From RGIG3009 sp045541495 (GTDB lineage: Bacteria > Bacillota > Clostridia > Oscillospirales > Acutalibacteraceae), in NCBI GenBank assembly GCA_045541495.1, contig JAZQJE010000009.1, positions 6,666-70,665 on the forward strand: a stretch of 64,000 nt of DNA, read 5' to 3'. This document shows positions 35,328 to 43,951 of this stretch, piece after piece (positions within the stretch are counted from its first letter, which is position 1; each line of letters starts with the position of its first letter). Made by a program: the position numbers and the translations under genes. Under the pieces are notes generated by a model, which was not told where the DNA came from, ran no database searches, and saw nothing but the letters and a program-made list of their open reading frames with translations.

Positions 35328-37085
35328 TTGGATATCTTTTCCGTCTTTACACTGTGCGGCGGTCTGGCCTTTTTTCTGTACGGCATGAACGTCATGTCGG
35401 CAGGTCTGGAAAAACTTGCCGGCGGTAAACTGGAGCAAATGCTCAAACAATTGACGTCCAATCCGTTTAAAAGTTTGTTGTTGGGCGCGGGCATTACCAT
35501 CGCCATTCAGTCTTCTTCCGCTATGACGGTGATGCTGGTGGGCCTGGTGAACTCCGGTATCATGCAATTGGGACAGACTATCGGCGTGATCATGGGCTCC
35601 AATATCGGTACCACTTTAACAGCATGGATCCTCAGTATGGCAGGCATTGAAAGTGATAACCTGCTGATCAAAATGCTGAAACCCGAATCGTTTTCACCCC
35701 TTGTGGCGTTGATCGGTATTTTGCTGATCATGGCCAGCAAGACGGACAAGAAAAAGAGTACCGGTTCCATTTTGGTGGGTTTTGCCGTGCTGATGTACGG
35801 CATGGAACTGATGAAAGATGCCATGGAACCCCTTACCGAAATGGATGGGTTCAACGATATCCTGTTGATGTTCAACAACCCGTTGTTGGGTGTATTGGTT
35901 GGCGCGGTATTTACGGGAATCATTCAAAGTTCCGCCGCTTCTGTGGGTATTTTACAGGCGTTGTCCTTAACGGGTGGCGTGACCTATGGTATGGCGCTCC
36001 CCATCATCATGGGGCAAAACATCGGTACTTGCGTGACAGCGCTGTTATCCAGTATCGGCGTTAACAAGAACGCCAAGCGTGTGGCGATGGTACACATTTC
36101 CTTTAACCTTATCGGTACCTTGGTATGTTTGATCGCTTTTTATTTGATAGACGCCTTTGTACATTTTGCGTTTGTGGATACGTCGGTCAACCCCTTCGGC
36201 ATCGCGGTGATGCACACGATCTTTAATGTGGTGACCACCGTCTTATTATTGCCGTTCAGTAAATTGTTGGAAAAGATCGCCCGCGTGACCATTCGGGACG
36301 ACGACGGTGCGGAAGAAAAATACACCTTTATCGACAAACGGTTGCTTTCCACGCCCGCGGTGGCGTTGGCCGAATGTACCAACCGCACGGTCAAGATGGC
36401 GCAGATCGCCAAGTCCACGTTGCTGGATGCCATTGATCTGTTGAGCGATTACAACCCCAAAAAGGACGAAGAGATCCGACAGGCAGAAAACGATATTGAT
36501 ACTTATGAAGACAAATTGGGTACGTATTTGGTGTTGTTGTCGGGTAAAGAATTGACCCAGACAGACAGTGCACAGGTTTCCAAATTGCTTCATGCTATCG
36601 GTGATTTCGAGCGGTTGGGTGACCACGCGGTCAATCTGGTACGGGTTGCAACCGAGATCAACGAGAAAAAATTGCATTTTTCACCCGCGGCACAGGAAGA
36701 ATTGGCCACGCTCACCCGCGCGATTCGCGATATTGTGGCATTAACAGTGGAAGCCTTTGAGAAAAATGATGTGACCTTAGCTGTTCAGGTAGAACCGTTA
36801 GAACAAGTTATTGACTCGCTGACAGCCGAAGTGAAAAACCGCCATGTGCATCGGTTGCAGGCGGGTGAGTGTACCATTGAATTGGGATTTGTGTTGTCGG
36901 ATCTTATCAACAACTATGAACGGGTATCCGATCACTGCTCCAACATTGCGGTCAACTTGATCGAAATGGAACACAACAGTTTCAAGACACACCAGTATCT
37001 CAACGAGATCAAAACGGTGGACCAGAGTTTTATGGAGATGTACGAGTCTCGCAAAGATCAGTATCGGTTGAGCACGATGAAATAA
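35328..37085 (+). CDS. Na/Pi cotransporter family protein with C-terminal PhoU-like domain
   Basis: 585 residues from TTG 35328, matching the family start (M)DIFSVFTLCGGLAFFLYGMNVM; a TTG at 35304 precedes the likely AGAGGGG ribosome site. Two inverted Na_Pi_cotrans repeats carry the QSSSAM (about 63) and QSSAAS (about 205) substrate motifs and seven to eight helices, then a PhoU-like four-helix region (about 340-570). It takes up phosphate with sodium, or a related anion. A Pho box precedes it and a terminator follows. Confidence 0.92.
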   Translation: MDIFSVFTLCGGLAFFLYGMNVMSAGLEKLAGGKLEQMLKQLTSNPFKSLLLGAGITIAIQSSSAMTVMLVGLVNSGIMQLGQTIGVIMGSNIGTTLTAWILSMAGIESDNLLIKMLKPESFSPLVALIGILLIMASKTDKKKSTGSILVGFAVLMYGMELMKDAMEPLTEMDGFNDILLMFNNPLLGVLVGAVFTGIIQSSAASVGILQALSLTGGVTYGMALPIIMGQNIGTCVTALLSSIGVNKNAKRVAMVHISFNLIGTLVCLIAFYLIDAFVHFAFVDTSVNPFGIAVMHTIFNVVTTVLLLPFSKLLEKIARVTIRDDDGAEEKYTFIDKRLLSTPAVALAECTNRTVKMAQIAKSTLLDAIDLLSDYNPKKDEEIRQAENDIDTYEDKLGTYLVLLSGKELTQTDSAQVSKLLHAIGDFERLGDHAVNLVRVATEINEKKLHFSPAAQEELATLTRAIRDIVALTVEAFEKNDVTLAVQVEPLEQVIDSLTAEVKNRHVHRLQAGECTIELGFVLSDLINNYERVSDHCSNIAVNLIEMEHNSFKTHQYLNEIKTVDQSFMEMYESRKDQYRLSTMK

Positions 37086-37090
37086 AAAGG

Positions 37091-37123
37091 AAAAGCGACT
37101 GCCGCTATGGCAGTCGCTTTTTT
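37091..37123. terminator. Bidirectional terminator
   Basis: 13-bp stem AAAAGCGACTGCC/GGCAGTCGCTTTT, GCTAT loop, T run; lies between convergent Na/Pi and tspO genes. Confidence 0.92.
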
Positions 37124-37595
37124 AACCGTTCAAAACGTACAAACTGAAATTGAGATAGGCGGCAAACAGCAGCCACAGAATATACGGTACCATCAACCAA
37201 AAAGCGGTTTTGGAAATGGGGCAAAAGCGGATGGCGGTAAGCACCACCAACGATAACAACAATAGTAACCAGAAGAAGGCGAACAAGCGCCATTCCAAAC
37301 GGAAGAAAAATAACGGCCACAATCCGTTGACGATGACTTGTAACAGATACAGGCGAAGAGCGGGACCGCGGTCGATATCACCGCTGACATACACCAAATA
37401 AGCCGCAAGGGACATGAGGGCATACAGAATGGTCCATGCCACGGGGAAGAGCCAAGCAGGTGGAGCCAACGGCGGCTTTTCCAATCCGTCAAAACTTAAA
37501 TTTCCGCCCAGTAAAGTTCCCAGTCCCGCACCGATCACAAATGTGTAGATCACAAAAAAGAGCAGGGCTTTCCAATCAATCGATCGTTGTTTCAT
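37122..37595 (-). CDS. tspO: TspO/MBR family tryptophan-rich sensory protein
   Basis: 157 residues with five membrane helices. Family signatures: LEKPPLAPPAWLFPVAWTILYALMSLAAYLVY, cut here as KPPLAPPAW and WTILYALM, and the C-terminal AAYLNFSLYVLN. TspO binds or degrades porphyrins and related ligands in other bacteria; with only hemZ nearby the ligand here is unknown. Start at 37595 follows AGAGGTGAT on the minus strand. Confidence 0.93.
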   Translation of the reverse strand: MKQRSIDWKALLFFVIYTFVIGAGLGTLLGGNLSFDGLEKPPLAPPAWLFPVAWTILYALMSLAAYLVYVSGDIDRGPALRLYLLQVIVNGLWPLFFFRLEWRLFAFFWLLLLLSLVVLTAIRFCPISKTAFWLMVPYILWLLFAAYLNFSLYVLNG

Positions 37596-37645
37596 CGTTC
37601 CATCACCTCTTGTCATAGTATATGAGAAAGAGGGAAAAATATGAA

Positions 37646-37678
37646 CGAGGACAGCACTTATGGGCTGTCCCCGCTTTT
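37646..37678. terminator. Hairpin downstream of cysK
   Basis: Stem AACGAGGACAGC/GCTGTCCCCGCT (wobbles) with an eight-base loop, 4 bases after the cysK stop on the minus strand. The contiguous T run is on the plus side; the minus side reads into TTCATATTTTT. Confidence 0.55.
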
Positions 37679-37681
37679 TGT

Positions 37682-38602
37682 TTATTCGAATAAAGGTGTT
37701 GATAAGTAGCGTTCACCGGTATCGGGAAGCAATACCACAATGGTTTTGTTCTTGTTTTCTTCCCGCCGGGCTAATGTGAGAGCGGCATATACCGCCGCGC
37801 CGGACGTGATGCCGCACAATAAGCCTTCGCGTGTGGCCAAGGTGCGGCCCGTTTGATAGGCTTGTTGTTCGGTGACAGGGAAGATCTCATCGATTACGGT
37901 GGTGTCCAAGGTATCGGGAACAAATCCCGCACCGATTCCCTGCAATCCGTGAGCGCCTGCGGGCCGTCCCGATAAGACGGCGGAAGCGGCGGGTTCTACG
38001 GCTACCACTTGTACGGCGGGATTACGGGATTTTAAATAGCGTCCTACGCCGCTGATGGTGCCGCCGGTGCCTACCCCTGCCACAAAGATATCCACCTGTC
38101 CGTCGGTATCGTTCCAGATTTCGGGGCCGGTGGTATCAAAATGTGCTTTCGGATTAGCGGGGTTGGCAAATTGATCGGGAATGAAACTGTTAGGAAGGGA
38201 AGCTGCCAATTCGCTGGCTTTTTGGATAGCACCGCTCATACCGTTGGCACCGTCGGTCAACACCAGTTCGGCGCCGTATGCGGTTAACAACCGCCGCCGT
38301 TCCATGCTCATGGTATCGGGCATGGTGAGGATGACGCGGTATCCTCGTGCGGCAGCTACCGCCGCCAAGCCCAAGCCGGTATTGCCGCTGGTGGGCTCGA
38401 TAATGGTGGCGCCTGCCTGCAAACGGCCGTCCGCTTCGGCGGCATCCAACATGGCGCGGGCAATGCGATCTTTGGCACTGCCGGCGGGATTGAAATATTC
38501 TAACTTAGCCAGTACGGTGGCGGATACAGTCGGGTCGATATTCCCCAGTTGCACAAGGGGAGTATTGCCGATCAAATCGGTAATGTTGCGGGCGATTTTC
38601 AT
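37682..38602 (-). CDS. cysK: Cysteine synthase A (O-acetylserine sulfhydrylase)
   Basis: 306 residues. PLP lysine K44 in NPAGSAKDRIA, the substrate loop PTSGNTGLGLA (70-80), GTGGTISGVG near 175 for phosphate binding and the C-terminal PDTGERYLST. It makes cysteine from O-acetylserine and sulfide. AAAGGAG precedes the start at 38602. Divergent from metY-metA. Confidence 0.95.
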   Translation of the reverse strand: MKIARNITDLIGNTPLVQLGNIDPTVSATVLAKLEYFNPAGSAKDRIARAMLDAAEADGRLQAGATIIEPTSGNTGLGLAAVAAARGYRVILTMPDTMSMERRRLLTAYGAELVLTDGANGMSGAIQKASELAASLPNSFIPDQFANPANPKAHFDTTGPEIWNDTDGQVDIFVAGVGTGGTISGVGRYLKSRNPAVQVVAVEPAASAVLSGRPAGAHGLQGIGAGFVPDTLDTTVIDEIFPVTEQQAYQTGRTLATREGLLCGITSGAAVYAALTLARREENKNKTIVVLLPDTGERYLSTPLFE

Positions 38603-38624
38603 AACTCCACGCTCCTTTCTTTCA

Positions 38625-38654
38625 ACTGTATTCTTTTGAACGGGGTTTGTCAAG
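38625..38654 (-). promoter_or_regulatory. SigmaA promoter of cysK
   Basis: Minus strand perfect TTGACA (38654-38649), 18 bases, TACAGT (38630-38625). Confidence 0.75.
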
Positions 38655-38682
38655 GGATGGAAAATATTTTTGTAAAAAACCA

Positions 38683-38711
38683 TATACAACCGAAAAAAAA
38701 GATGATATAAT
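38683..38711 (+). promoter_or_regulatory. Probable promoter of metY-metA
   Basis: TATAAT (38706-38711) with a poor -35 TATACA (38683-38688) 17 bases upstream, suggesting activator control. No SAM riboswitch or T-box is visible in the 143-base divergent gap. Confidence 0.5.
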
Positions 38712-38744
38712 ATTGTATTATCATGATCACGGAGGGTGATTACT

Positions 38745-40028
38745 ATGAAAAAACCGGAAATCGGAACACGATGCGTACAGGGCGGTTATCGTCCGGGAAA
38801 TGGGGAGCCTCGTCAAATTCCCATCATTCAAAGTACGACGTTTAAATATGAAACTACCGAGGCCATGGGTAAGTTGTTTGATCTGGAGGCAAACGGGTAT
38901 TTCTATTCCCGTTTGCAAAATCCCACTTGCGACGCGGTGGCTGCCAAGATCTGTGAATTGGAAGGCGGCACTGCCGCCATGCTGACTTCGTCGGGAATGG
39001 CCGCCAGTTTTTTGGCGGTGTTTAACCTGTGCAGCGCGGGGGATCATTTTGTATCCAGCGCCGCGATCTACGGCGGGACATTTAACCTGTTTGCCGTTAC
39101 CTTAAAACGCATGGGGATCGACGTGACCTTTGTCTCCCCCGATGCCACCGACGAAGAGTTGGATGCGGCGTTCCGTCCCGAAACCAAACTGGTATTCGGC
39201 GAGACCATCGCCAACCCCGCGCTGAAAGTGTTGGATATCGAGCGATTTGCCAAAGTGGCTCACGATCACGGTGTGCCGCTGATCATTGATAATACGTTCC
39301 CCACATCCGTGCATTGTCGTCCTTTCGAATGGGGCGCGGATATCGTTGTTCACGCCACCACCAAATATATGGACGGTCACGGCGGTGCTGTGGGCGGTGC
39401 GATCGTGGATTCGGGCAAATTTGATTGGACGAAATACCCCGAAAAATTCCCCGGCCTGTGCACGCCCGACGAAAGTTATCACGGTGTTACCTATACCGAG
39501 CGGTTTGGCATCGAGGGCGCTTATATCACCAAAGCGACCGCACAACTGATGCGTGATCTGGGCGTGACGCCCGCTCCCATGAGCGCGTTTTTGCTGAACT
39601 TGGGGCTGGAAAGCCTCCACGTGCGGATGAAACGGCACAGCGACACCGCGTTGGCCATTGCGCAATATCTGGAAAACAATGAGCGGATCGGATGGGTGAA
39701 TTTCCCCGGTTTACCGTCCTCTCCCGACTATGCTCTTGCGCAAAAATATCTCCCCGACGGTACTTGCGGTGTCATCAGTTTCGGCGTAAAAGGCGGACGG
39801 GAAGCCGCTGCCAAGTTTATGAACGCCTTGCGGCTGATTGCCATTGAGACCCATGTGGCGGATGCTCGTTCTTGCTGTCTGCATCCCGCTACGGCCACCC
39901 ATCGTCAATTGAGCGATGAAGATTTGGTAGCTTGCGGTGTTGGTCCCGATCTGATCCGTTTGTCGGTGGGATTGGAAGATGCCGCCGACCTGATTGCCGA
40001 TATTGAACAGGCACTTCAAACTATCTGA
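38745..40028 (+). CDS. metY: O-acetylhomoserine sulfhydrylase (Cys/Met metabolism PLP enzyme)
   Basis: 427 residues, typical MetY length. Starts KKPEIGTRCVQGGY, PIIQSTTFKYE, PLP-binding lysine K207 in HATTKYMDGHG, and NPTCDAVAAKICELEGG. It condenses O-acetylhomoserine with sulfide to homocysteine. It is followed 15 bases later by metA, whose product supplies O-acetylhomoserine, which supports MetY over methionine gamma-lyase. Confidence 0.92.
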   Translation: MKKPEIGTRCVQGGYRPGNGEPRQIPIIQSTTFKYETTEAMGKLFDLEANGYFYSRLQNPTCDAVAAKICELEGGTAAMLTSSGMAASFLAVFNLCSAGDHFVSSAAIYGGTFNLFAVTLKRMGIDVTFVSPDATDEELDAAFRPETKLVFGETIANPALKVLDIERFAKVAHDHGVPLIIDNTFPTSVHCRPFEWGADIVVHATTKYMDGHGGAVGGAIVDSGKFDWTKYPEKFPGLCTPDESYHGVTYTERFGIEGAYITKATAQLMRDLGVTPAPMSAFLLNLGLESLHVRMKRHSDTALAIAQYLENNERIGWVNFPGLPSSPDYALAQKYLPDGTCGVISFGVKGGREAAAKFMNALRLIAIETHVADARSCCLHPATATHRQLSDEDLVACGVGPDLIRLSVGLEDAADLIADIEQALQTI

Positions 40029-40043
40029 TAAGGATGAGTACAC

Positions 40044-40961
40044 ATGCCCATCAAAATACCCAATAATCTGCCGGCGGTACAAACGTTGGCGGAAGAAAAT
40101 ATTTTTGCCATGACCGAGACGCGGGCCATCACGCAGGACATTCGTCCGCTGAGGATTCTGCTTCTCAATCTCATGCCCAAAAAAATTGAAACGGAGACCC
40201 AGATCTCCCGTATACTGGGTAATACCCCCTTGCAGATCGATCTCACCTTGATTCGCACGGCTTCTCATCAGTCGCAAAACACCAATCAAGAACATTTATT
40301 GGCGTTTTATAAGACCTTTGATGACGTGCGGCACGAGAAATTCGACGGCATGATCATCACCGGTGCACCGGTGGAATTGATGGAATTTGAAAACGTGGAT
40401 TATTGGGACGAACTGTGTGAGATCATGGATTGGAGCGTTACCAATGTTCACAGTACCCTGCATATCTGCTGGGGTGCGCAGGCGGGGTTGTATCACCATT
40501 ACGGCGTGCCGAAATATCGGTTGCCGAAAAAGTTGTTCGGCGTATTTCCCCATCGGGCGGAGTATACCCGCTCTATGCTACTTCGCGGATTTGACGACGT
40601 GTTTTATGTGCCCCATTCCCGTTACACCTACGTGGCGCGGGAAGATATTGATGCTGTGCCGGAACTCAAAGTATTGGCCTCTTCCGAAGAAGCGGGCATT
40701 CATATTGTGGCCAAACAAGGCGGACGGCAATTCTTTGTTATGGGTCATTCGGAATACGATCCGCTGACGTTAGATGCGGAATATCGTCGCGATGCGGCGG
40801 CGGGGTTGGATACCGCAATTCCCGAAAACTATTATCCCGACAACGATCCTTCAAAAGCGCCATTGGTGACGTGGCGTGCTCACGGCAGTTTGTTGTTTAT
40901 CAACTGGCTCAACTATTTTGTGTACCAGTCCACACCCTATGACCTGAAAGAATTGAAATAA
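40044..40961 (+). CDS. metA: Homoserine O-acetyltransferase (MetA family)
   Basis: 305 residues. MetA/HTS family with the catalytic Cys C142 (HICWGAQAG), FVMGHSEYDP histidine region and PVTWRAHGSL-like end. Residue 111 is Glu (GAPVE), the determinant shown in Bacillus cereus MetA to select acetyl-CoA; E. coli MetA has Gly and uses succinyl-CoA. The product O-acetylhomoserine fits the adjacent MetY. Start RBS is AAGGATGAG, modest. Confidence 0.94.
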   Translation: MPIKIPNNLPAVQTLAEENIFAMTETRAITQDIRPLRILLLNLMPKKIETETQISRILGNTPLQIDLTLIRTASHQSQNTNQEHLLAFYKTFDDVRHEKFDGMIITGAPVELMEFENVDYWDELCEIMDWSVTNVHSTLHICWGAQAGLYHHYGVPKYRLPKKLFGVFPHRAEYTRSMLLRGFDDVFYVPHSRYTYVAREDIDAVPELKVLASSEEAGIHIVAKQGGRQFFVMGHSEYDPLTLDAEYRRDAAAGLDTAIPENYYPDNDPSKAPLVTWRAHGSLLFINWLNYFVYQSTPYDLKELK

Positions 40962-40986
40962 AAGTAAAAAACTTTTCAAAAAACGA

Positions 40987-41015
40987 TTGACAAGCGGTTT
41001 TTACGGTGTTATAAT
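40987..41015 (+). promoter_or_regulatory. Consensus SigmaA promoter of T-box 1 transcript
   Basis: TTGACA (40987-40992), 17 bases, TATAAT (41010-41015). Confidence 0.93.
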
Positions 41016-41035
41016 GGCGAAAATTGAATACCAAA

Positions 41036-41304
41036 GGCTGTGACGAAGACGGTCGGAGATGTGTGATTTACAGAGAGCTGGTGGGTGGTGCGAATCGGCA
41101 ATGACAGTTTCCAATGACCTATCCCTTCCGAGCCGGAAGCCCGAACGACCGTGAGGTTTAGTAGATCCTTCCCGTGATTGCTGCGTAAAGGCATACGGAT
41201 TGTTAGATCCTGAGTGGCAGTGGATACACTGCAATTTGAGTGGTACCGCGAGTGTTGATGATACACCCGTCTCAAAGACGTTTGAGACGGGTGTTTTATT
41301 TTTG
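41036..41304 (+). promoter_or_regulatory. T-box riboswitch 1 (specifier best read as AUC, Ile)
   Basis: Stem I base GGCU (41036-41039)/AGCC (41131-41134) with K-turn, AG bulge CAGAGAG and distal GGTGGTGCGAA; AGTAGA stem II motif; T-box GAGTGGTACCGCG (41238-41250); terminator 41263-41304. Counting back from GAGCC as in other clostridial leaders (codon, one base, five-base helix CUUCC, GAGC) gives AUC at 41121-41123. The UGGU bulge expects discriminator A, as in tRNA-Ile/Val/Leu. The leader identity is certain; the specifier is inferred. Uncharged tRNA should permit read-through into the acyl-CoA synthetase gene. Confidence 0.93.
41263..41304 (+). terminator. T-box 1 regulated terminator
   Basis: 14-bp perfect stem ACACCCGTCTCAAA/TTTGAGACGGGTGT with GACG loop, followed by TTTATTTTT; the alternative antiterminator forms with the T-box sequence. 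Confidence 0.93.
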
Positions 41305-41326
41305 TCCAAAAAAGGAGGAATTAACG

Positions 41327-43591
41327 ATGGCAACTGTTGACACCGAAAAATTGTTGGAGGTGGCCGCCCGTATTCGGGAAATGCGTGAAATTTGCGGGTT
41401 TACCGAAACCGAAATGGCAGAAAAGACCGAAGTCACCGTAGAGGAATACCGTGGATATGAAAACGGTGTACAGGATTTCCCGTTCACCTTTATCCACAAA
41501 TGCGCGTTGGCGTTTGATCTGGGTATTTCCGATCTACTGGAAGGGCACAGTGCGAATCTGTCTTCCTACACTGTCACTCGCAAAGGGCAGGGGCAGGAGA
41601 CCGCTAAAGAGGACGGTATCTCCATTCAAAACTTGGCACCGTTGTTCCGCAAAAAGATCGCGGAACCTTATTGGGTGCGGTATGAATACGATCCCTCCCA
41701 AGAGAACAAACCCATTCATCTGACCAAGCACAGCGGTCAGGAATTTGACCTGATCATCAGCGGCAAACTGAAAGTGCAAGTGGGCAACCACGTGGAAGTG
41801 CTGGGCGAAGGGGACAGTATCTATTACAATAGTTCTACCCCTCACGGTATGATCGCCGTGGACGGCAGTGATTGTGTGTTCTGCGCGGTGGTATTGCCCG
41901 GTGAAGACGTGAAAGAAGAAGTGGTGCGTCAAAGCATCGTGACCGCCAAGGAATCCGAGCCGCTCACGTGTGAAAAGTTCGTGAAAACGGAAGAGGACGA
42001 ACAGGGCAGTCTGAAGAGCATCGAATTTACCAACACCGACACGTTCAACTTCGGTTTTGACATTGTGGACGGGATCGCGGAAAAACATCCCGATAAACTG
42101 GCGATGTTGCATCTGGACAAATACAAGAACGAGCGGCGGTTCACCTTTAAAGACATCAAGCAGTATTCCAACCAGTGTGCCAACTATTTTACCTCGTTGG
42201 GGATCAAACGGGGCGACAAGGTGATGTTGGTGCTGAAACGGCACTATCAATTCTGGTTTGCCATGGTGGCGCTGCATAAACTGGGTGCTGTGGCCATCCC
42301 CGCCACCAACCAGTTAAAAGAACACGACTTTGAATATCGGTACAACGCGGCAGGAGTATCTGCCATCGTGTGCACTGCCGACGGTGACACCGCTGATCTG
42401 GCGGCGGCTGCTGCGGAAAAATGTCCCGGTGTGACCACGAAGATTTTAGTGGGCGGTAAAAAAGACGGATGGCACGATTTTGATGAGGAATTCAAATTGT
42501 TCTCCCGCAAATTCGTTCGTCCCGAAAATGCGTCTGCAGGTGATGACACCGCCCTGATGTTTTTCACATCGGGTACCACCGGCAATCCCAAAATGGCGGC
42601 TCATAAACATACCTATGCGTTGGGCCATTTTGTCACTGCCAAATATTGGCATTGTTGCGAACGGGACGGCTTGCACCTGACCATTTCCGATACCGGTTGG
42701 GGCAAATCCCTGTGGGGTAAACTGTACGGGCAATGGTTGTGTGAAGGTGCGGTATTCGTCTATGACTTCGACCGCTTTGACGAAAACGATATTCTTCCCA
42801 TGTTTGCCCAATACAACATCACCACTTTCTGTGCGCCGCCCACCATGCTGCGCATGCTGATCCGTGGTGACTTAAGCAAATACGATCTGTCGTCCATCCA
42901 TCACATGACCACCGCCGGTGAGGCACTTAACCCGGAAGTGTTCAAACAATTCAAGGCAGCCACGGGATTGGAGATTATGGAAGGGTTCGGGCAAACGGAA
43001 ACCACCCTTGCCATTGCCAACTTGGTGGGTACGGCACCGAAGATCGGATCCATGGGCAAAGCCTCACCGCAATTTGACATCGATATCGTCGATCCCGACG
43101 GTAACAGCGTGGCGGCGGGTGAAGTGGGCGAGATCGTCATTCATACCGACAAGAGCGTACCTTGCGGCTTGTTCAAAGAGTATTATCTGGATGAGGCAAA
43201 GACCACGGAAGCCTGGCACGACGATGTGTATCATACCGGCGATACGGCATGGCGGGATGAAGACGGTTACTTCTGGTATGTCAGCCGTGTGGACGATGTG
43301 ATCAAATCGTCCGGTTATCGTATCGGGCCCTTTGAGATCGAAAGTGTCATCATGGAATTGCCTTACGTGGTGGAATGCGGCGTATCTGCCGTCCCCGACG
43401 AGGTGCGCGGTCAGATCGTAAAGGCCAGCATCGTATTGACCAACGGTACGGTGGGGACCGAAGAATTGAAAAAAGAAATTCAAACGTATGTGAAGGAACA
43501 TACCGCCCCGTATAAATATCCCCGTATTGTGGAGTTTAAAACGGAATTACCCAAGACCATCAGCGGTAAGATCCAACGCAACAAACTTTGA
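41327..43591 (+). CDS. XRE-HTH/cupin/AMP-forming acyl-CoA synthetase fusion, paralogue 1
   Basis: 754 residues. XRE helix-turn-helix (10-72), cupin (about 105-200, GQEFDLIISGKLKVQV and STPHGMIAV), then an ANL acyl-CoA synthetase: TSGTTGNPKMAAH near 413, GFGQTE, YHTGDTAWRDEDGYFWYVSRVDD and the catalytic Lys K748 in SGKIQRNKL. The enzyme part resembles medium/branched-chain ACSM enzymes that form acyl-AMP then acyl-CoA. A DNA-binding module fused to an enzyme suggests self-regulation or substrate sensing. Preceded by T-box 1; strong AAAGGAGG. Substrate inferred: branched short-chain acid, perhaps 2-methylbutyrate given an Ile specifier. Confidence 0.88.
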   Translation: MATVDTEKLLEVAARIREMREICGFTETEMAEKTEVTVEEYRGYENGVQDFPFTFIHKCALAFDLGISDLLEGHSANLSSYTVTRKGQGQETAKEDGISIQNLAPLFRKKIAEPYWVRYEYDPSQENKPIHLTKHSGQEFDLIISGKLKVQVGNHVEVLGEGDSIYYNSSTPHGMIAVDGSDCVFCAVVLPGEDVKEEVVRQSIVTAKESEPLTCEKFVKTEEDEQGSLKSIEFTNTDTFNFGFDIVDGIAEKHPDKLAMLHLDKYKNERRFTFKDIKQYSNQCANYFTSLGIKRGDKVMLVLKRHYQFWFAMVALHKLGAVAIPATNQLKEHDFEYRYNAAGVSAIVCTADGDTADLAAAAAEKCPGVTTKILVGGKKDGWHDFDEEFKLFSRKFVRPENASAGDDTALMFFTSGTTGNPKMAAHKHTYALGHFVTAKYWHCCERDGLHLTISDTGWGKSLWGKLYGQWLCEGAVFVYDFDRFDENDILPMFAQYNITTFCAPPTMLRMLIRGDLSKYDLSSIHHMTTAGEALNPEVFKQFKAATGLEIMEGFGQTETTLAIANLVGTAPKIGSMGKASPQFDIDIVDPDGNSVAAGEVGEIVIHTDKSVPCGLFKEYYLDEAKTTEAWHDDVYHTGDTAWRDEDGYFWYVSRVDDVIKSSGYRIGPFEIESVIMELPYVVECGVSAVPDEVRGQIVKASIVLTNGTVGTEELKKEIQTYVKEHTAPYKYPRIVEFKTELPKTISGKIQRNKL

Positions 43592-43599
43592 TGTTTTTC

Positions 43600-43628
43600 T
43601 TGACATATCGCCAAAATCGTGCTATACT
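43600..43628 (+). promoter_or_regulatory. SigmaA promoter of T-box 2 transcript
   Basis: TTGACA (43600-43605), 17 bases, TATACT (43623-43628), 9 bases after the paralogue 1 stop. Confidence 0.92.
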
Positions 43629-43648
43629 AACTTCCAAATTGAACAAAA

Positions 43649-43917
43649 GGCTTTGACGAAGAGGGTACAGGAGAAGGACCCACAGAGAGATGGCGGTTGG
43701 TGCGAGTCCATTGGAGACCGCTTCTGTATTTGTAGCTTCCGAGCCGGAAGGAAGAACACCCGATAGGGTCAGTAGAACCTTCCCGTGATTGCTGCGTAAA
43801 GGCATACGGATTGTTAGATCCTGAGTGGCAGTGGTTTCACTGCAATTTGAGTGGTACCGCGGGTGATTGTGTATTCAGCACTCGTCTCAAAGTATGGCTT
43901 TGGGGCGAGTGCTTTTT
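43649..43917 (+). promoter_or_regulatory. T-box riboswitch 2 (specifier best read as GUA, Val)
   Basis: Same architecture as T-box 1: GGCU/AGCC base with UGACGAAGA K-turn strand, CAGAGAGA bulge, GGTTGGTGCGAG distal loop, AGTAGA motif, T-box GAGTGGTACCGCG (43849-43861) and terminator 43877-43917. The same register from GAGCC (43741) gives GUA at 43732-43734. A 57-base block (43778-43834) is identical to T-box 1 at 41167-41223, so the leaders are duplicates whose specifier half has diverged. Controls the whole downstream operon to ilvE. Confidence 0.92.
43877..43917 (+). terminator. T-box 2 regulated terminator
   Basis: 16-bp stem AGCACTCGTCTCAAAG/CTTTGGGGCGAGTGCT (two G-U pairs), TATGG loop, then TTTT. 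Confidence 0.9.
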
Positions 43918-43951
43918 CGTTCCGAGCCCCTCAGTAAAAGGAGGAAGTACG

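Noticed and set aside
38603..38744. SAM riboswitch or T-box in the cysK-metY gap
   Set aside because: The 143-base gap is filled by divergent promoters and shows none of the conserved S-box or T-box sequences.
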